Below are positions 1 to 8,521 of a DNA stretch of 64,000 bases, piece after piece (position 1 is the stretch's first letter; the number at the start of each line of letters is the position of its first letter). The translations under genes and the position numbers were made by a program. Source of the stretch: Aquificota bacterium (GTDB lineage Bacteria > Aquificota > Aquificia > Aquificales > Aquificaceae); contig CP076324.1 of assembly GCA_018771605.1 (NCBI GenBank), positions 186,001-250,000 of the forward strand, in the 5' to 3' direction. The notes beneath the pieces were generated by a model. That model was not told where the DNA came from, searched no databases, and saw only the letters and a list, made by a program, of their open reading frames with translations.

Positions 1-13
1 TATACTTCTTCAT
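1..13 (-). CDS. Start of an unidentified gene (partial)
   Basis: An ATG at base 13 read leftwards gives M-K-K-Y before the window ends. A strong ribosome-binding site (AAGGAGGT) lies a few bases upstream of it. The first four codons are the same as those of the cytochrome c gene starting at 52708, which hints at a signal peptide, but nothing more can be said. Confidence 0.5.
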
Positions 14-101
14 GACCCTACCTCCTTGGGTTTATCTTGAAAACTCTACCACAGGGTTGCAAACTTTGTCAAGAGGTTTTAGAGGCTGTTTCAAAAATCT
101 C

Positions 102-130
102 TTGCCAGCACACCTTTAATGGGTTATAAT
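102..130 (+). promoter_or_regulatory. Sigma-70 promoter of the element RNA
   Basis: TTGCCA (102-107), a spacer of 17 bases, and TATAAT (125-130). The predicted transcript start is near 137-140, a few bases before the first RNA stem at 144. It lies wholly inside the element, so the RNA would be expressed wherever the element lands. Confidence 0.7.
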
Positions 131-137
131 ATATACT

Positions 138-381
138 GTGAAGCCCCAAGAGTGGACGGGCACCACCTCTGGATGGAACAAGTGGGCTCGGCGGGTCTTA
201 TGACCCGTTAATGGGAGTTCTTGGGGTAGCGGCGCTGACTGCGCTCTCTCCTGAGGCTATTAGAAGCCTCTGTCCTGGGGCATATGGCTTACCAGGGCAA
301 GTGGGGAGACCCTATATGGGCGCGAGTTCCCGCTGCAGGGGGCGGGGACGTAGCCTACGAATATGTTAGTAGGCTATTTTT
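138..381 (+). ncRNA. Structured RNA homologous to the 3' end of tnpB (omega-RNA-like)
   Basis: Compared with the 3' part of tnpB at 41608-41851, stems are kept while their bases change. The closing stem is CCCCAAGA/TCTTGGGG here (144-151 with 219-226) and CCTTGAGA/TCTCAAGG there, with three compensatory pairs. Another is GAGGCT/AGCCTC here (253-258 with 265-270) and AGGTCC/GGACCT there. A hairpin at 192-207 (CGGGTC/GACCCG) and one at 329-346 (CCCGC/GCGGG) are also present. Indels destroy the TnpB reading frame, so selection has acted on the RNA fold. TnpB nucleases of IS605-type elements are known to use an RNA made from the tnpB 3' end. Here a terminator follows, so no host-derived guide is obvious. 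Confidence 0.75.
351..381 (+). terminator. Intrinsic terminator of the element RNA
   Basis: TAGCCTAC (351-358) pairs with GTAGGCTA (369-376), followed by TTTTT (377-381). The T run is part of the terminal inverted repeat. The large copy has a different but equally pairable stem at the same place (41613-41634). Confidence 0.7.
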
Positions 382-418
382 GAAACACCCTGAGAGGTTT
401 TATAATATTTACCCACAA

Positions 419-490
419 GGGTGCGTAGCTCAATGGCAGAGCGGGCGGCTCATAACCGCCCGGTTGGGGGTTCGAGTCCTCCCGCACCCA
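419..490 (+). tRNA. tRNA with anticodon CAT (elongator Met, or Ile2)
   Basis: Full cloverleaf: acceptor GGGTGCG/CGCACCC, anticodon stem GGCGG/CCGCC around loop CTCATAA (anticodon CAT), T-loop TTCGAGT, discriminator A at 490. The CCA tail is not encoded. The first pair is G-C and the anticodon stem lacks three G-C pairs, so it is not an initiator. A tRNA-Ile with modified C34 cannot be excluded. The next gene runs towards it and its stop codon begins at the next base. Confidence 0.9.
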
Positions 491-967
491 CTAATTCAAA
501 AAACCTTTCAAAAGGTCTCCAAAGAAGACAAAAACACCTATCCTTATAGCCCTTGCTACCAAGCTTGCCACTATAAAGGTAAGCAAAGGCATATGGAAAA
601 GTCCAGCAAGCCAACAGACCAGTTTGTAAGGCTCGCCTATAAGCACAGCCCAAAAGCCATATCTATGGAATAGGGCTTCGCCCTTCATATAAAGCCTTTC
701 TCCAAAAATTCTTTTGACAAAAACCTCTCCTAACAACTTTGCAAGGTAATAAGCTACAATGGCACCAGCCAAATTTCCCACAAGGGACACCCAGCCAGCC
801 ATATATGGGCTAAGGCCAAAGAGTGGAGCGCTTACAATAAAAGGATAGGGAGGTATGGGCTGGATTATAGATTCTGTAAAGGAAAGGATAAAAAGGGCTG
901 TATAGCCATGGTCTTGCACAAAAGTCTCTGCCCATGCCTTTAGGCCAGGGAAGAACTGTTCAAGCAT
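491..967 (-). CDS. DedA/VTT-family small membrane protein
   Basis: A 158-residue, very hydrophobic protein with about four membrane segments. Around residues 30-50 it has a segment with TESIIQPIPPYPF, of the kind (E and P-rich re-entrant loop) seen in DedA/YqaA proteins of the VTT (SNARE-associated) family, thought to scramble or flip lipids in the inner membrane. It is shorter than DedA (~200 residues) and closer in size to YqaA. The start ATG overlaps the stop codon of the upstream metallo-hydrolase gene, so the two are probably co-transcribed. The exact substrate is unknown. Confidence 0.7.
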   Translation of the reverse strand: MLEQFFPGLKAWAETFVQDHGYTALFILSFTESIIQPIPPYPFIVSAPLFGLSPYMAGWVSLVGNLAGAIVAYYLAKLLGEVFVKRIFGERLYMKGEALFHRYGFWAVLIGEPYKLVCWLAGLFHMPLLTFIVASLVARAIRIGVFVFFGDLLKGFLN

Positions 968-1749
968 TAAAGATGAACCTCCATAAAGTCCTCTGCAGGG
1001 ATTACTGGTAGATTATACTTTTCTGAAAGGCCTTGGGCTACTTTTTTGGGGTCATGGCTTGTAAGGAATTCATAACCAAAATGGGTAAGTATAACCTTCT
1101 TAGGCTTTAAATTGCTTATTAACCTTTCCGCATCTTCTACTGTAAGGTGGTCAATAGGCTTTGTTTTTTTGTATAGAGTAGTATTTATTATCATAATGTC
1201 CACATTTTGCGGGTACATTTTAAGCATTTTATCCTCGTAAAGGGCGCAGGAAACATAAAGGACCTTATCATTAAAAAGTAAAGCGTAAGTCTCTACTCCG
1301 TGATGGGTGTGTTTCATAACAGCTTTTACCCTTATGGATTTATACGATAGCTCCACGCCTTCTTCCAAATGGCCTTCCTTTGCAAGCCTTTCTCTTATGA
1401 AAGGAAGAACTACCCTCTCATGGCCTTCAAAGGCGGATTTTGGAGCAAAGAGAGCAACGTTTTTCAATTTTCCACCATCAGTGGCGGATTCAATTACTGC
1501 GTTTACATCGGAAGAGTGGTCTAAGTGTATGTGGGAAAGGACTACAAGGTCAATGTGCCTCGGGTCTATGCCAAGCTGATGGAGGTATACAAAGGCGCCA
1601 GGACCTGGGTCCACATGGACAAGATTCCCAGAAAGCTCTATTAGAAAACCACCAGACCTTCTTAAAAACCTAAAGACACTGGCTCTACCGCCTGCAGTTC
1701 CTAAGAATATTATTCTATCCAACGTACTAATATGGAATTGCTTGGGCAA
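967..1749 (-). CDS. Metallo-beta-lactamase-fold hydrolase
   Basis: A 260-residue protein with the di-metal motif HIHLDH near residue 74, a later conserved His in KHTHHG (~150), and HFGYEF near 224, in the order typical of the RNase Z/phosphodiesterase-like branch of the MBL fold. A phosphodiester or cyclic nucleotide substrate is a guess. Both possible starts are TTG (1749 and 1722) and neither has a well-placed ribosome-binding site. The 1749 start overlaps the ferredoxin gene by 40 bases. It follows the two ferredoxins on the same strand, with the membrane protein after it. Confidence 0.75.
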   Translation of the reverse strand: MPKQFHISTLDRIIFLGTAGGRASVFRFLRRSGGFLIELSGNLVHVDPGPGAFVYLHQLGIDPRHIDLVVLSHIHLDHSSDVNAVIESATDGGKLKNVALFAPKSAFEGHERVVLPFIRERLAKEGHLEEGVELSYKSIRVKAVMKHTHHGVETYALLFNDKVLYVSCALYEDKMLKMYPQNVDIMIINTTLYKKTKPIDHLTVEDAERLISNLKPKKVILTHFGYEFLTSHDPKKVAQGLSEKYNLPVIPAEDFMEVHL

Positions 1750-1940
1750 TCCTCTGCCACTTGTAAAAGTTCATCCAACACACTGCTTATAGATACTTTA
1801 ATAAAAACAAGGGGGAGGCCATCCCCCCTGTCCACAAAAACCTCCGGCAATCTCTCATAACAAAGCTGGCAGGCTGTGCAGGTATCTATGTCAACCTCTA
1901 TTTTTAAACCTCTTCCGTTATTATGGAGCCACTGGGACAT
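1710..1940 (-). CDS. [4Fe-4S] ferredoxin, second of a tandem pair
   Basis: 76 residues with CTACQLC plus a distal CP (EDCPSNSI), the four cysteines of a single [4Fe-4S] cluster. It is a paralogue of the gene just upstream. The family supplies low-potential electrons to 2-oxoacid:ferredoxin oxidoreductases, which fits a reductive TCA organism, and Hydrogenobacter is known to carry two such ferredoxins. The ATG at 1940 overlaps the upstream gene by 37 bases. The similarity to its paralogue only begins at about residue 12 (LKIEVDIDTC), where no ordinary start codon exists, so the N-terminus is either extended or uses an unusual start. Confidence 0.85.
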   Translation of the reverse strand: MSQWLHNNGRGLKIEVDIDTCTACQLCYERLPEVFVDRGDGLPLVFIKVSISSVLDELLQVAEDCPSNSILVRWIE

Positions 1941-2122
1941 TCGTCAGTAACCTCTTTTACCTCATTTTCCAACTCTGCCGGAACCATCATCCAACCATCT
2001 GGGCCAGGGCTTACAACTTCCGCAATACCATCTCCTCTGTTTTTGTAAACCTCTGGAACCCTATCATAGCAAAGCTCACATGAGGTACAGGTATCTGGGT
2101 CTACTTTTGTCCTCAAAGCCAT
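1904..2122 (-). CDS. [4Fe-4S] ferredoxin, first of a tandem pair
   Basis: 72 residues, with CTSCELC at 12-18 and ECPSGSI near the C-terminus supplying the fourth cysteine. It is a small one-cluster ferredoxin of the thermophilic type. The ATG at 2122 follows AGGAGGTG. The sequence reads very like the ferredoxins of Hydrogenobacter thermophilus as I remember them, including the acidic VSPGPDGW loop; this was not checked against a database. It probably carries electrons for reductive carboxylation. sucD/sucC lie directly upstream on the same strand, putting rTCA functions together. Confidence 0.9.
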   Translation of the reverse strand: MALRTKVDPDTCTSCELCYDRVPEVYKNRGDGIAEVVSPGPDGWMMVPAELENEVKEVTDECPSGSIITEEV

Positions 2123-2193
2123 ATTAACACCTCCTACTAAAATTTGGAGTCTATAAAGTATATCACAGTTTCAAATTATCAATATAAACTTAA

Positions 2194-3075
2194 TCATATC
2201 TTGCCAAGAACCTCTGCCACAGTTTTACCTATAAAGGCAGGGTTTTCTATAACGGTTGCACCAGCCTCTCTTAGGGCCTGCATTTTTGCCTGTGCCGTTC
2301 CCTTTCCTCCGCTTATTATGGCACCAGCATGACCCATACGCCTTCCTGGGGGTGCGGTTATACCAGCTATGTATGCAAAGACGGGCTTTTTCACATGGGC
2401 TTTTATAAACTCTGCCGCCTCCTCTTCTGCAGTGCCACCTATCTCACCTATCATCAAGATGGCTTCCGTTTCTGGGTCCTCGTTAAACATGGCTATTACA
2501 TCCTTATGAGAAAGACCATGCACTGGGTCTCCACCTATGCCTACGGCGGTGGATTGGCCAAGGCCATACTGGGTAAGCTGGTAAGAGGCTTCATAGGTCA
2601 ATGTTCCACTCCTTGAGACTATGCCAACGTTGCCCCTTTTGAAGATATGACCGGGCATTATGCCCACCTTAGCCTCACCGGGAGTTATCACGCCTGGGCA
2701 GTTGGGACCTATAAGCTTGGCGTTGGGATAGTTCTTTTTCATGTAGTCCTTTACCATCATCATGTCCCTTACCGGTATGCCTTCCGTTATGCAGACAATA
2801 AGCTCAATGCCAGCATCCAAAGCCTCCACTATGGCATCGCCGGCAAAGGCTGGTGGGACAAAGATCAAAGAACAGTTGGCGCCCGTTTCCCTTACTGCAT
2901 CCTCCACCGTGTTGAAAACTGGTATGCCCTCTACCTGCTGGCCCGCCTTTCCGGGAGTCACTCCTGCCACCACTTGGGTGCCGTAGGCTTTACACTGGGT
3001 AGCGTGAAAGGAACCTTCCTTTCCTGTAATGCCTTGCACTACCACCTTTGTGTTTTTATTCACCAGTATGGCCAT
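2194..3075 (-). CDS. sucD: Succinyl-CoA synthetase alpha subunit
   Basis: 293 residues, the usual length. The N-terminal CoA-binding Rossmann domain has [13 protein letters not shown] at 12-24. The ligase domain carries the phosphorylated histidine in [10 protein letters not shown] (~254). The enzyme interconverts succinate, CoA and NTP with succinyl-CoA; in a reductive TCA organism it runs towards succinyl-CoA. It lies 3 bases after sucC and has its own AGGAGG site, so it is the second gene of a sucC-sucD unit. The following ~70 bases are AT-rich and separate it from the ferredoxins. Confidence 0.97.
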   Translation of the reverse strand: MAILVNKNTKVVVQGITGKEGSFHATQCKAYGTQVVAGVTPGKAGQQVEGIPVFNTVEDAVRETGANCSLIFVPPAFAGDAIVEALDAGIELIVCITEGIPVRDMMMVKDYMKKNYPNAKLIGPNCPGVITPGEAKVGIMPGHIFKRGNVGIVSRSGTLTYEASYQLTQYGLGQSTAVGIGGDPVHGLSHKDVIAMFNEDPETEAILMIGEIGGTAEEEAAEFIKAHVKKPVFAYIAGITAPPGRRMGHAGAIISGGKGTAQAKMQALREAGATVIENPAFIGKTVAEVLGKI

Positions 3076-3078
3076 AGT

Positions 3079-4236
3079 TTAACCTCCTTTTGATGCTAAG
3101 GCTACAGCCTTTTTTGCTCCATCCCACATGTCCACTGCGTTTATAAAGTTTAGGCCCGATTCGGCCAAGATTTTCCTACCTTCTTCCACATTGGTACCTT
3201 CCATCCTTACCACAACAGGAACTTTTATCTCCACCATCTTGGCCGCCTCTATGAGGCCTTGGGCAAGCCTGTCGCATCTAAGAATACCACCAAATATATT
3301 TATGAAAACAGCCTTCACATTGGGGTCTGCCATCAGGATCCTAAAGGCGTTGGCTATCTGCTCTACGTTGGCACCACCGCCCACATCAAGGAAGTTGGCA
3401 GGCTCTCCACCGGCCAGCTTTATTATATCCATGGTGGTCATGGCAAGGCCTGCACCGTTTACCATACAGCCTATGTTTCCATCCAGCTTTATGTAGTTAA
3501 GGTTGTACCTTTTGGCCTCCACCTCAAGGGGGTCAAGCTGGGTTAGGTCTTCCAATTCTTCAAGGTCCTTATGCCTTATAAGGGCGTTGTCATCCAGTTC
3601 TACCTTGGCATCAAGGAGTATAAGGTTTCCTTCCTTTGTAAGCACAAGGGGGTTTATCTCCACAAGGCTTGCATCAAGGTCTATGTATGCCCTGTATAGG
3701 GCTAAAGCTATCTTTACAAACTCATTTACAGGAAGGCCAAGCTTGAAGGCTATCTTTCTGGCTTGAGAAGGCATAAGGCCAAGGGCTGGGTCTATGTGGA
3801 ACATATGAATGGCCTCTGGCTTTTCCTTTGCCACCTCTTCTATCTCCATCCCACCTTCTGCAGAGGCCATCAAAATTGGCTTGGATACAGACCTGTCAAG
3901 GGTTATGGAAAGGTAGTATTCCTTTCCTATGTTGGTTGCCTTTTCTATCCATACCCTGCTTACTGGCTTTCCATCGGGGCATTGGAAGGTCTTAAGGACT
4001 TTACCGAGCATACCTTCCACCGCCTGCTGTAGCTCTTCCATGTTTTTAACAAGCTTTACACCGCCCGCCTTTCCCCTTCCACCGCAATGCACCTGAGCCT
4101 TTACCACAAGTGGAAACTCACCAAGCTCTTCCGCCGCCTGCAAAGCTTCCTGAAGGCTAAAGGCCACCCTTCCTTCTGGCACAGGAAGGCCATATTTTTT
4201 TAGAAGCTCTTTTGCTTGATGCTCATGTAATTTCAT
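3079..4236 (-). CDS. sucC: Succinyl-CoA synthetase beta subunit
   Basis: The ATG at 4236 is chosen because AGGAGG precedes it by a normal distance and the protein then begins [12 protein letters not shown], the standard SucC start. The reading frame is open further upstream but without family similarity. About 385 residues with an N-terminal ATP-grasp domain ([16 protein letters not shown] ~45-60) and a C-terminal CoA-ligase domain containing the conserved [10 protein letters not shown]. It forms the ATP-dependent synthetase with SucD, next on the same strand. Confidence 0.97.
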   Translation of the reverse strand: MKLHEHQAKELLKKYGLPVPEGRVAFSLQEALQAAEELGEFPLVVKAQVHCGGRGKAGGVKLVKNMEELQQAVEGMLGKVLKTFQCPDGKPVSRVWIEKATNIGKEYYLSITLDRSVSKPILMASAEGGMEIEEVAKEKPEAIHMFHIDPALGLMPSQARKIAFKLGLPVNEFVKIALALYRAYIDLDASLVEINPLVLTKEGNLILLDAKVELDDNALIRHKDLEELEDLTQLDPLEVEAKRYNLNYIKLDGNIGCMVNGAGLAMTTMDIIKLAGGEPANFLDVGGGANVEQIANAFRILMADPNVKAVFINIFGGILRCDRLAQGLIEAAKMVEIKVPVVVRMEGTNVEEGRKILAESGLNFINAVDMWDGAKKAVALASKGG

Positions 4237-4612
4237 GCCAGCCTCCTGCAGTTTAGTTAAACAATTATAGCTCAAAAAGCATATGATTTTAAGCATACGC
4301 TTATACGTAGAGTGATAAGTTAATCTTCTACGTTGGGTGAAAATTAGTTTTGCTAAAAGTAAATGAGACAATTAAACGCAGGGGCAAGCTAATGCGTGCC
4401 TTAAAAAAAATCCAAATAAAGGCACGGCATGCCGTGCCACTACAAAGGATGAATTTCTCAGCCTGCGTGTATTTAAAAGAGATTTATAATCAAAAGCATG
4501 GCTGGGGCCATTAAAGATAAGGCCAAAGATATAGCCTTACAAGGGATGCTCTGGAGTTTTTGGCAGGGCTTTTGGTCTTATAAAGTAGCCTCTGCGTGTA
4601 AAATATTCAATA
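4237..4612. other. Intergenic region between sucC and argS
   Basis: The divergent region (376 bases) is AT-rich near sucC and must hold the sucC promoter, which I could not place firmly. It contains a perfect 18-bp palindrome at 4421-4438, a TATAAT at 4485-4490 followed seven bases later by an ATG, and a TAAAAT at 4599-4604 eight bases before argS. No other gene is evident. Confidence 0.6.
4421..4438. repeat. Perfect 18-bp palindrome
   Basis: GGCACGGCA is followed directly by its complement TGCCGTGCC. Upstream on the plus strand is an A-rich stretch (4403-4410), so read on the minus strand it is a hairpin followed by a T-rich stretch, but no minus-strand gene ends here. It may be an extragenic palindromic repeat. 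Its core (GCACGG/CCGTGC) recurs in the porin terminator at 11849-11867. Confidence 0.6.
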
Positions 4613-4644
4613 ATGAAAGCAAAGGTAAAAAAGGCACTGCTTGA
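4498..4644 (+). CDS. Possible 48-residue leaderless small ORF ahead of argS
   Basis: An ATG seven bases after TATAAT (4485-4490) opens a 48-codon frame that ends 32 bases inside argS. The product has a lysine-rich start and end and an aromatic middle (MLWSFWQGFW), and resembles nothing I recognise. The -10-to-ATG spacing is the same as at many genes of this window. It could equally be just the 5' leader of argS. Confidence 0.3.
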   Translation: MAGAIKDKAKDIALQGMLWSFWQGFWSYKVASACKIFNNESKGKKGTA

Positions 4645-6268
4645 GACAATAAGATCTCTATACTCCTTAGAAATAAACGGCTTTAGCCTTGAACAGCCAA
4701 GGGAAGAGAGCTATGGAGACTATGCCACAAACGTGGCCTTTTTGCTTGCAAAAAGCTTAAGGAGAAACCCTCAGGAGATAGCCCAAGAGGTAGCTCAAAG
4801 GCTTAGCAATGAAAGTTTTTTGGCAGAGGCTCTAAAGGGCTTTATAAACATAAGGCTAAAAGAGGGCTTTTTGCAAGAGGAGTTTTCAAGGCTTTTTAAG
4901 GAGGGTAGCTCTTACTTTTTTGAACCTGTGGAAAGGCCTCTTTATATGCAGGTGGAGTTTGTAAGCGCCAACCCTACCGGTCCTTTGCATGTGGGGCATG
5001 GAAGGGGTGCGGTGGTAGGCGATGTGTTAAGCAGAATCCTCAAAAGGTTTGGCCACAAGGTGGTAAGGGAATATTACATAAACGACGCTGGAAATCAGGT
5101 TTATATGCTGGGCCTTTCGGTGGTTTATAGATACTATGAGCTTTTTGGGAAGGAGGAAGAAGGCCTCAAAAAGGCCTTTGAAGAGGAAGGCTATAAGGGC
5201 AAGTATGTAATAAGGCTTGCCAAGGACCTAAAAGCTTTTTATGGAGACAGACTCCTTCATATACCCCTTGAAGAGGCTATAAATGTAGCCAAAGAATACG
5301 CCTACAGGAGACTTCTGGAGGATATAAAAGAGACCCTTGATAGTATGGATGTGGCCTTTGATGTGTGGTTTAGTGAAAGGAGCCTCTATGAGAGGGGTGT
5401 TGTGGAGGAGGTGATAAGAGAGCTGGAAAATAGGGGCTACGTGTATGAGAAGGATGGCGCCCTTTGGTTCAAAAGCAGTGCCTTTGGCGACGACAAGGAT
5501 AGAGTTTTGAAAAAGTCCGATGGCTCTTACACTTACTTTGCCGGAGACATTGCCTATCACTACGAGAAGTTCAAAAGGGGCTTTGAAAGGGTTATAAACC
5601 TTTGGGGTGCAGACCACCATGGGTATGAGAAAAGACTAATGGGGGCCTTGAAGGCCCTTGGCATTCCAGAAGATTGGCTTGTGGTGGAGTTTGTGCAGAT
5701 GGTAAGGCTCATAAGCGAAGGGCAAGAGGTGAGGATGTCCAAAAGGACTGGTGAGTTTATAACCCTTGCAGACCTTTTGGAAGAAGTAGGAAAAGATGCA
5801 GTAAGGTTTGTCTTTTTGACAAGGAGTAGCGACACACCCCTTGACTTTGATATAGACCTTGTGAAGAAAAAGACATCAGAAAACCCCGTATTTTATGTGC
5901 AGTATGCCCATGCAAGGGTGAGGGGAGTGTTCAGGGAAGTAAAGGAAAGGTATGGCATAGATGCGGACAAGGAGGACCTTGTGCCTTATGTAAAGCATCT
6001 TAGCTCTCAAGAGGACCTTGGGCTTATGAAAAGATGCCTCTATTTGAAAGATGTCTATGAAGGCGTTCTTAACACCTTTTCTCCACACCTTATCACCTAT
6101 GCCCTCTTGGACCTTGCCAAAGACTTCCATCACTATTACAACCACCATAGGGTAATGGTGGAGGACAAAAACACAATGCTTTCAAGGCTTGCCCTTTTTA
6201 AGGGAGTGGAAATCACTTTAAAAACAGCTTTTGAAATCTTAGGAATAAACGCACCGGAGAGGATGTGA
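4613..6268 (+). CDS. argS: Arginyl-tRNA synthetase
   Basis: 551 residues, a normal class I ArgRS. It has the N-terminal additional domain (1-110), SANPTGPLHVGHGRG with the HIGH-type motif at 126-129, the insert with GADHHGY, a degenerate KMSK loop (RMSKRTGEF), and the C-terminal anticodon-binding domain. There is no ribosome-binding site. A TAAAAT box ends eight bases before the ATG, so translation is probably leaderless. The stop codon overlaps the start of the UDP-glucose dehydrogenase gene, suggesting one transcript. Confidence 0.97.
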   Translation: MKAKVKKALLETIRSLYSLEINGFSLEQPREESYGDYATNVAFLLAKSLRRNPQEIAQEVAQRLSNESFLAEALKGFINIRLKEGFLQEEFSRLFKEGSSYFFEPVERPLYMQVEFVSANPTGPLHVGHGRGAVVGDVLSRILKRFGHKVVREYYINDAGNQVYMLGLSVVYRYYELFGKEEEGLKKAFEEEGYKGKYVIRLAKDLKAFYGDRLLHIPLEEAINVAKEYAYRRLLEDIKETLDSMDVAFDVWFSERSLYERGVVEEVIRELENRGYVYEKDGALWFKSSAFGDDKDRVLKKSDGSYTYFAGDIAYHYEKFKRGFERVINLWGADHHGYEKRLMGALKALGIPEDWLVVEFVQMVRLISEGQEVRMSKRTGEFITLADLLEEVGKDAVRFVFLTRSSDTPLDFDIDLVKKKTSENPVFYVQYAHARVRGVFREVKERYGIDADKEDLVPYVKHLSSQEDLGLMKRCLYLKDVYEGVLNTFSPHLITYALLDLAKDFHHYYNHHRVMVEDKNTMLSRLALFKGVEITLKTAFEILGINAPERM

Positions 6269-7569
6269 TGAGGATAACAGTTGTAGGTGGAGGATACGTA
6301 GGGCTTACTACGGGTGTTTGCTTTGCCCATCTGGGCCACGAAGTAATGGTGGTGGAAAAGATTCCACAAAAGGTGGAGATGCTAAGGTCTGGCAAATCTC
6401 CTATCTACGAGCCTGGACTTGAAGAGCTTCTAAAAGAGAACCTTCAAAGGGGAAGGATAAGCTTTACCACAAGCCTACGGGAAGGGCTTGATTTTTCCGA
6501 TGTGATCTTTATATGCGTGGGAACACCACAGAGGCCCGATGGCTCCGCAGACCTCTCACAGGTGGAAGAGGTGGCAAGGGAAACGGCAAAGATAATGAAA
6601 TCTTACAAGCTACTCATAGAAAAGTCCACGGTGCCAGTAAATACACACAAGCTCATAAAGAAGACGGTGCAAAGATACCTAAAGGACCCAAACATACCAT
6701 ACGATGTGGCATCAAACCCAGAGTTTTTGAGGGAAGGGTCCGCCATAGAGGACTTTTTAAACCCAGACCGTATAGTGGTAGGCTTGGAAAGCCAAAGGGC
6801 AAAGGAAATCTTTGAAGAGCTTTATAAGGACTTTAAATGTCCTATCATCTACACAGACCCGGCCACGGCAGAACTTATAAAGCATGCCAGCAACTCCTTC
6901 TTGGCAATGAAGATATCCTTTATAAACATGGTGGCAGACCTGTGCGAAAAGGTTGGTGCGGATGTAAAGCTTGTGGCCGATGGAATGGGCTACGATAAGC
7001 GTATAGGTAGGGCCTTCCTCAATGCGGGCATAGGCTATGGAGGGTCTTGCTTTCCAAAGGATGTGAAGGCCTTTATAAGGATGGCTCAAGATTATGGCCT
7101 TGACTTTGGGCTTTTGAGAGAGGTAGAAAGGATAAATCAAGATAGACCCACAAGGTTTGTGGAAAAGGTAAAGAATGTGCTTTGGAGCTTACGGGATAAA
7201 AGACTTGCAGTCTGGGGCCTTTCTTTTAAGCCTAACACGGACGATATAAGGGAAGCGCCATCTTTGAAGGTGGTGGATATGCTCTTAAGGGAAGGTGCCT
7301 ATCTTTCCCTCTATGACCCAAAGGCTATGGAAAACTTCAAGCTTGTCTTTCCAGAGGGCAAGCAGATAAGCTATGCCAAGGATATGTACTCTGCGGTGGA
7401 AGGCGCCAGCGCCCTTCTTATACTTACCGAGTGGGAAGAGTTTGTGAGGGCAGACCTAAAAAGGGTAAAGGAGCTTATGGAACTTCCCATAATAATAGAT
7501 GGAAGGAACATCTTTGAGCCGGAGGATGTAAGGGCCTTGGGCTTTGAATACTATCCCACAGGAAGATGA
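6268..7569 (+). CDS. UDP-glucose 6-dehydrogenase
   Basis: Starts at the ATG at 6268 (overlapping the argS stop by one base, preceded by GGAGAGG); a GTG one codon upstream is less likely. It has the N-terminal NAD fold with [10 protein letters not shown], the central helix, and the active-site cysteine in [11 protein letters not shown] (~260). It makes UDP-glucuronate from UDP-glucose with two NAD. The next gene decarboxylates that product, so the pair forms a short UDP-xylose pathway for surface glycans. Confidence 0.95.
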   Translation: MRITVVGGGYVGLTTGVCFAHLGHEVMVVEKIPQKVEMLRSGKSPIYEPGLEELLKENLQRGRISFTTSLREGLDFSDVIFICVGTPQRPDGSADLSQVEEVARETAKIMKSYKLLIEKSTVPVNTHKLIKKTVQRYLKDPNIPYDVASNPEFLREGSAIEDFLNPDRIVVGLESQRAKEIFEELYKDFKCPIIYTDPATAELIKHASNSFLAMKISFINMVADLCEKVGADVKLVADGMGYDKRIGRAFLNAGIGYGGSCFPKDVKAFIRMAQDYGLDFGLLREVERINQDRPTRFVEKVKNVLWSLRDKRLAVWGLSFKPNTDDIREAPSLKVVDMLLREGAYLSLYDPKAMENFKLVFPEGKQISYAKDMYSAVEGASALLILTEWEEFVRADLKRVKELMELPIIIDGRNIFEPEDVRALGFEYYPTGR

Positions 7570-8507
7570 GGGTCTTGATAACAGGTGCAGCCGGCTTTAT
7601 AGGTTCACACCTCTGCGAAAGGTTTTTGAAGGAAGGCTTCTATGTGATAGGAATGGATAACTTTTTGAGCGGAAGCCCAGACAACATAGCCCACCTTTTT
7701 GGGAATAAAAACTTCCACTTTATACACTACAATGTGGTCAATTACATCTATGTGGAAGGGCCTGTGGACCTGGTGGTCCATCTTGCCTGTCCTGCCTCTC
7801 CAGTAGATTATATGAACCATCCCATACACACCATGAAGGTGGACTCCCTTGGAACACTAAACACCCTTGGCCTTGCAAAGCTAAAAAGGTCCCGTTATGT
7901 CTTTGCCTCTTCTTCCGAGGTTTATGGGTCTGCACAGGTGCATCCTCAACCGGAAGACTATTGGGGCTACGTGAACCCAATAGGTCCAAGGAGCGTTTAC
8001 GATGAGGCAAAGAGGTTTTCTGAAGCTTTATGCATGGCCTACTGTAGAGAGCATGACCTTGATGTGAGGATAGCAAGGATCTTTAACACCTACGGTCCTC
8101 GCATGAGAAGGGGAGATGGAAGGGTGATTCCCACCTTTATAGAAAAGGCCCTAAAGGGTGAAAGTCTTCCCATATACGGTAATGGTTCTCAGACCAGGAG
8201 TTTTTGCTACATAGATGACCTTGTGGAGGGGCTTTTTAGGCTTTCGGTAGAGGATGGATTAAAAGGAGAGGTGATAAACTTGGGAAATCCAGAGGAGATA
8301 AGGGTGTTAGACCTTGCTAAAAAGATCATTGAGCTTACAGGGTCCTCATCCAAGATAGAATTTCTTCCACCAAGGCCCGATGACCCGCCAAGGAGGTGTC
8401 CGGATATAAGTAAAGCAAAAAGGTTGCTAAATTGGTGGCCACAGACCTCTCTGGAAGAAGGCCTGAAAAAAACAATAGAGTGGTTTAGAAGGTTTATAAT
8501 TAACTAA
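7566..8507 (+). CDS. UDP-glucuronate decarboxylase (UDP-xylose synthase)
   Basis: 313 residues of the extended SDR family: NAD motif [10 protein letters not shown] (7-16), catalytic YxxxK in SVYDEAKRF (~150) and the [11 protein letters not shown] signature typical of UXS rather than epimerases, plus HLACPASP (~72-79). It overlaps the dehydrogenase gene by four bases. It converts UDP-glucuronate to UDP-xylose. A UDP-glucuronate 4-epimerase is the main alternative but fits the signature less well. Confidence 0.88.
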   Translation: MRVLITGAAGFIGSHLCERFLKEGFYVIGMDNFLSGSPDNIAHLFGNKNFHFIHYNVVNYIYVEGPVDLVVHLACPASPVDYMNHPIHTMKVDSLGTLNTLGLAKLKRSRYVFASSSEVYGSAQVHPQPEDYWGYVNPIGPRSVYDEAKRFSEALCMAYCREHDLDVRIARIFNTYGPRMRRGDGRVIPTFIEKALKGESLPIYGNGSQTRSFCYIDDLVEGLFRLSVEDGLKGEVINLGNPEEIRVLDLAKKIIELTGSSSKIEFLPPRPDDPPRRCPDISKAKRLLNWWPQTSLEEGLKKTIEWFRRFIIN

Positions 8508-8521
8508 GGGAGGAAAGAAAG

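Larger units (their letters stand above)
82..392 (+). mobile_element. 311-bp TIR element carrying an RNA gene (MITE-like relative of the TnpB element)
   Basis: The ends are GAGGCTGTTTCAAAAAT (82-98) and, inverted, CAGGGTGTTTCAAAAAT (376-392). They match the ends of the element at 41596-43145 in the same polarity. The insertion is flanked by the direct repeat AGAGGTTTTA (72-81 and 393-402), a target duplication of 9-10 bp. The element has no protein gene. Its right ~250 bases are homologous, at clearly less than full identity, to the 3' part of tnpB in the large copy. In between lie a promoter and a transcription terminator, so it looks like a self-contained mobile RNA gene. It must be moved in trans by an enzyme not encoded here. 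Confidence 0.85.
57..406 (+). promoter_or_regulatory. tRNA-Met promoter split by an insertion
   Basis: The -10 box TATAAT (401-406) lies 12 bases before the tRNA. Removing the element 82-392 and one copy of its target duplication places TTGCAA (57-62) exactly 17 bases from this -10, a good sigma-70 promoter. In the present arrangement the right end of the element offers TTGAAA (380-385) at a poorer 15-base spacing. That this hybrid promoter works is inference. Confidence 0.6.

Noticed and set aside
284-673. Open frame of 129 codons across the first element and tRNA
   Set aside because: It runs through the RNA gene, the TIR, the target duplication and the tRNA; no coding character.
4421-4438. 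Terminator of sucC or argS
   Set aside because: The only T run is on the minus strand, where it would precede sucC rather than follow a gene.
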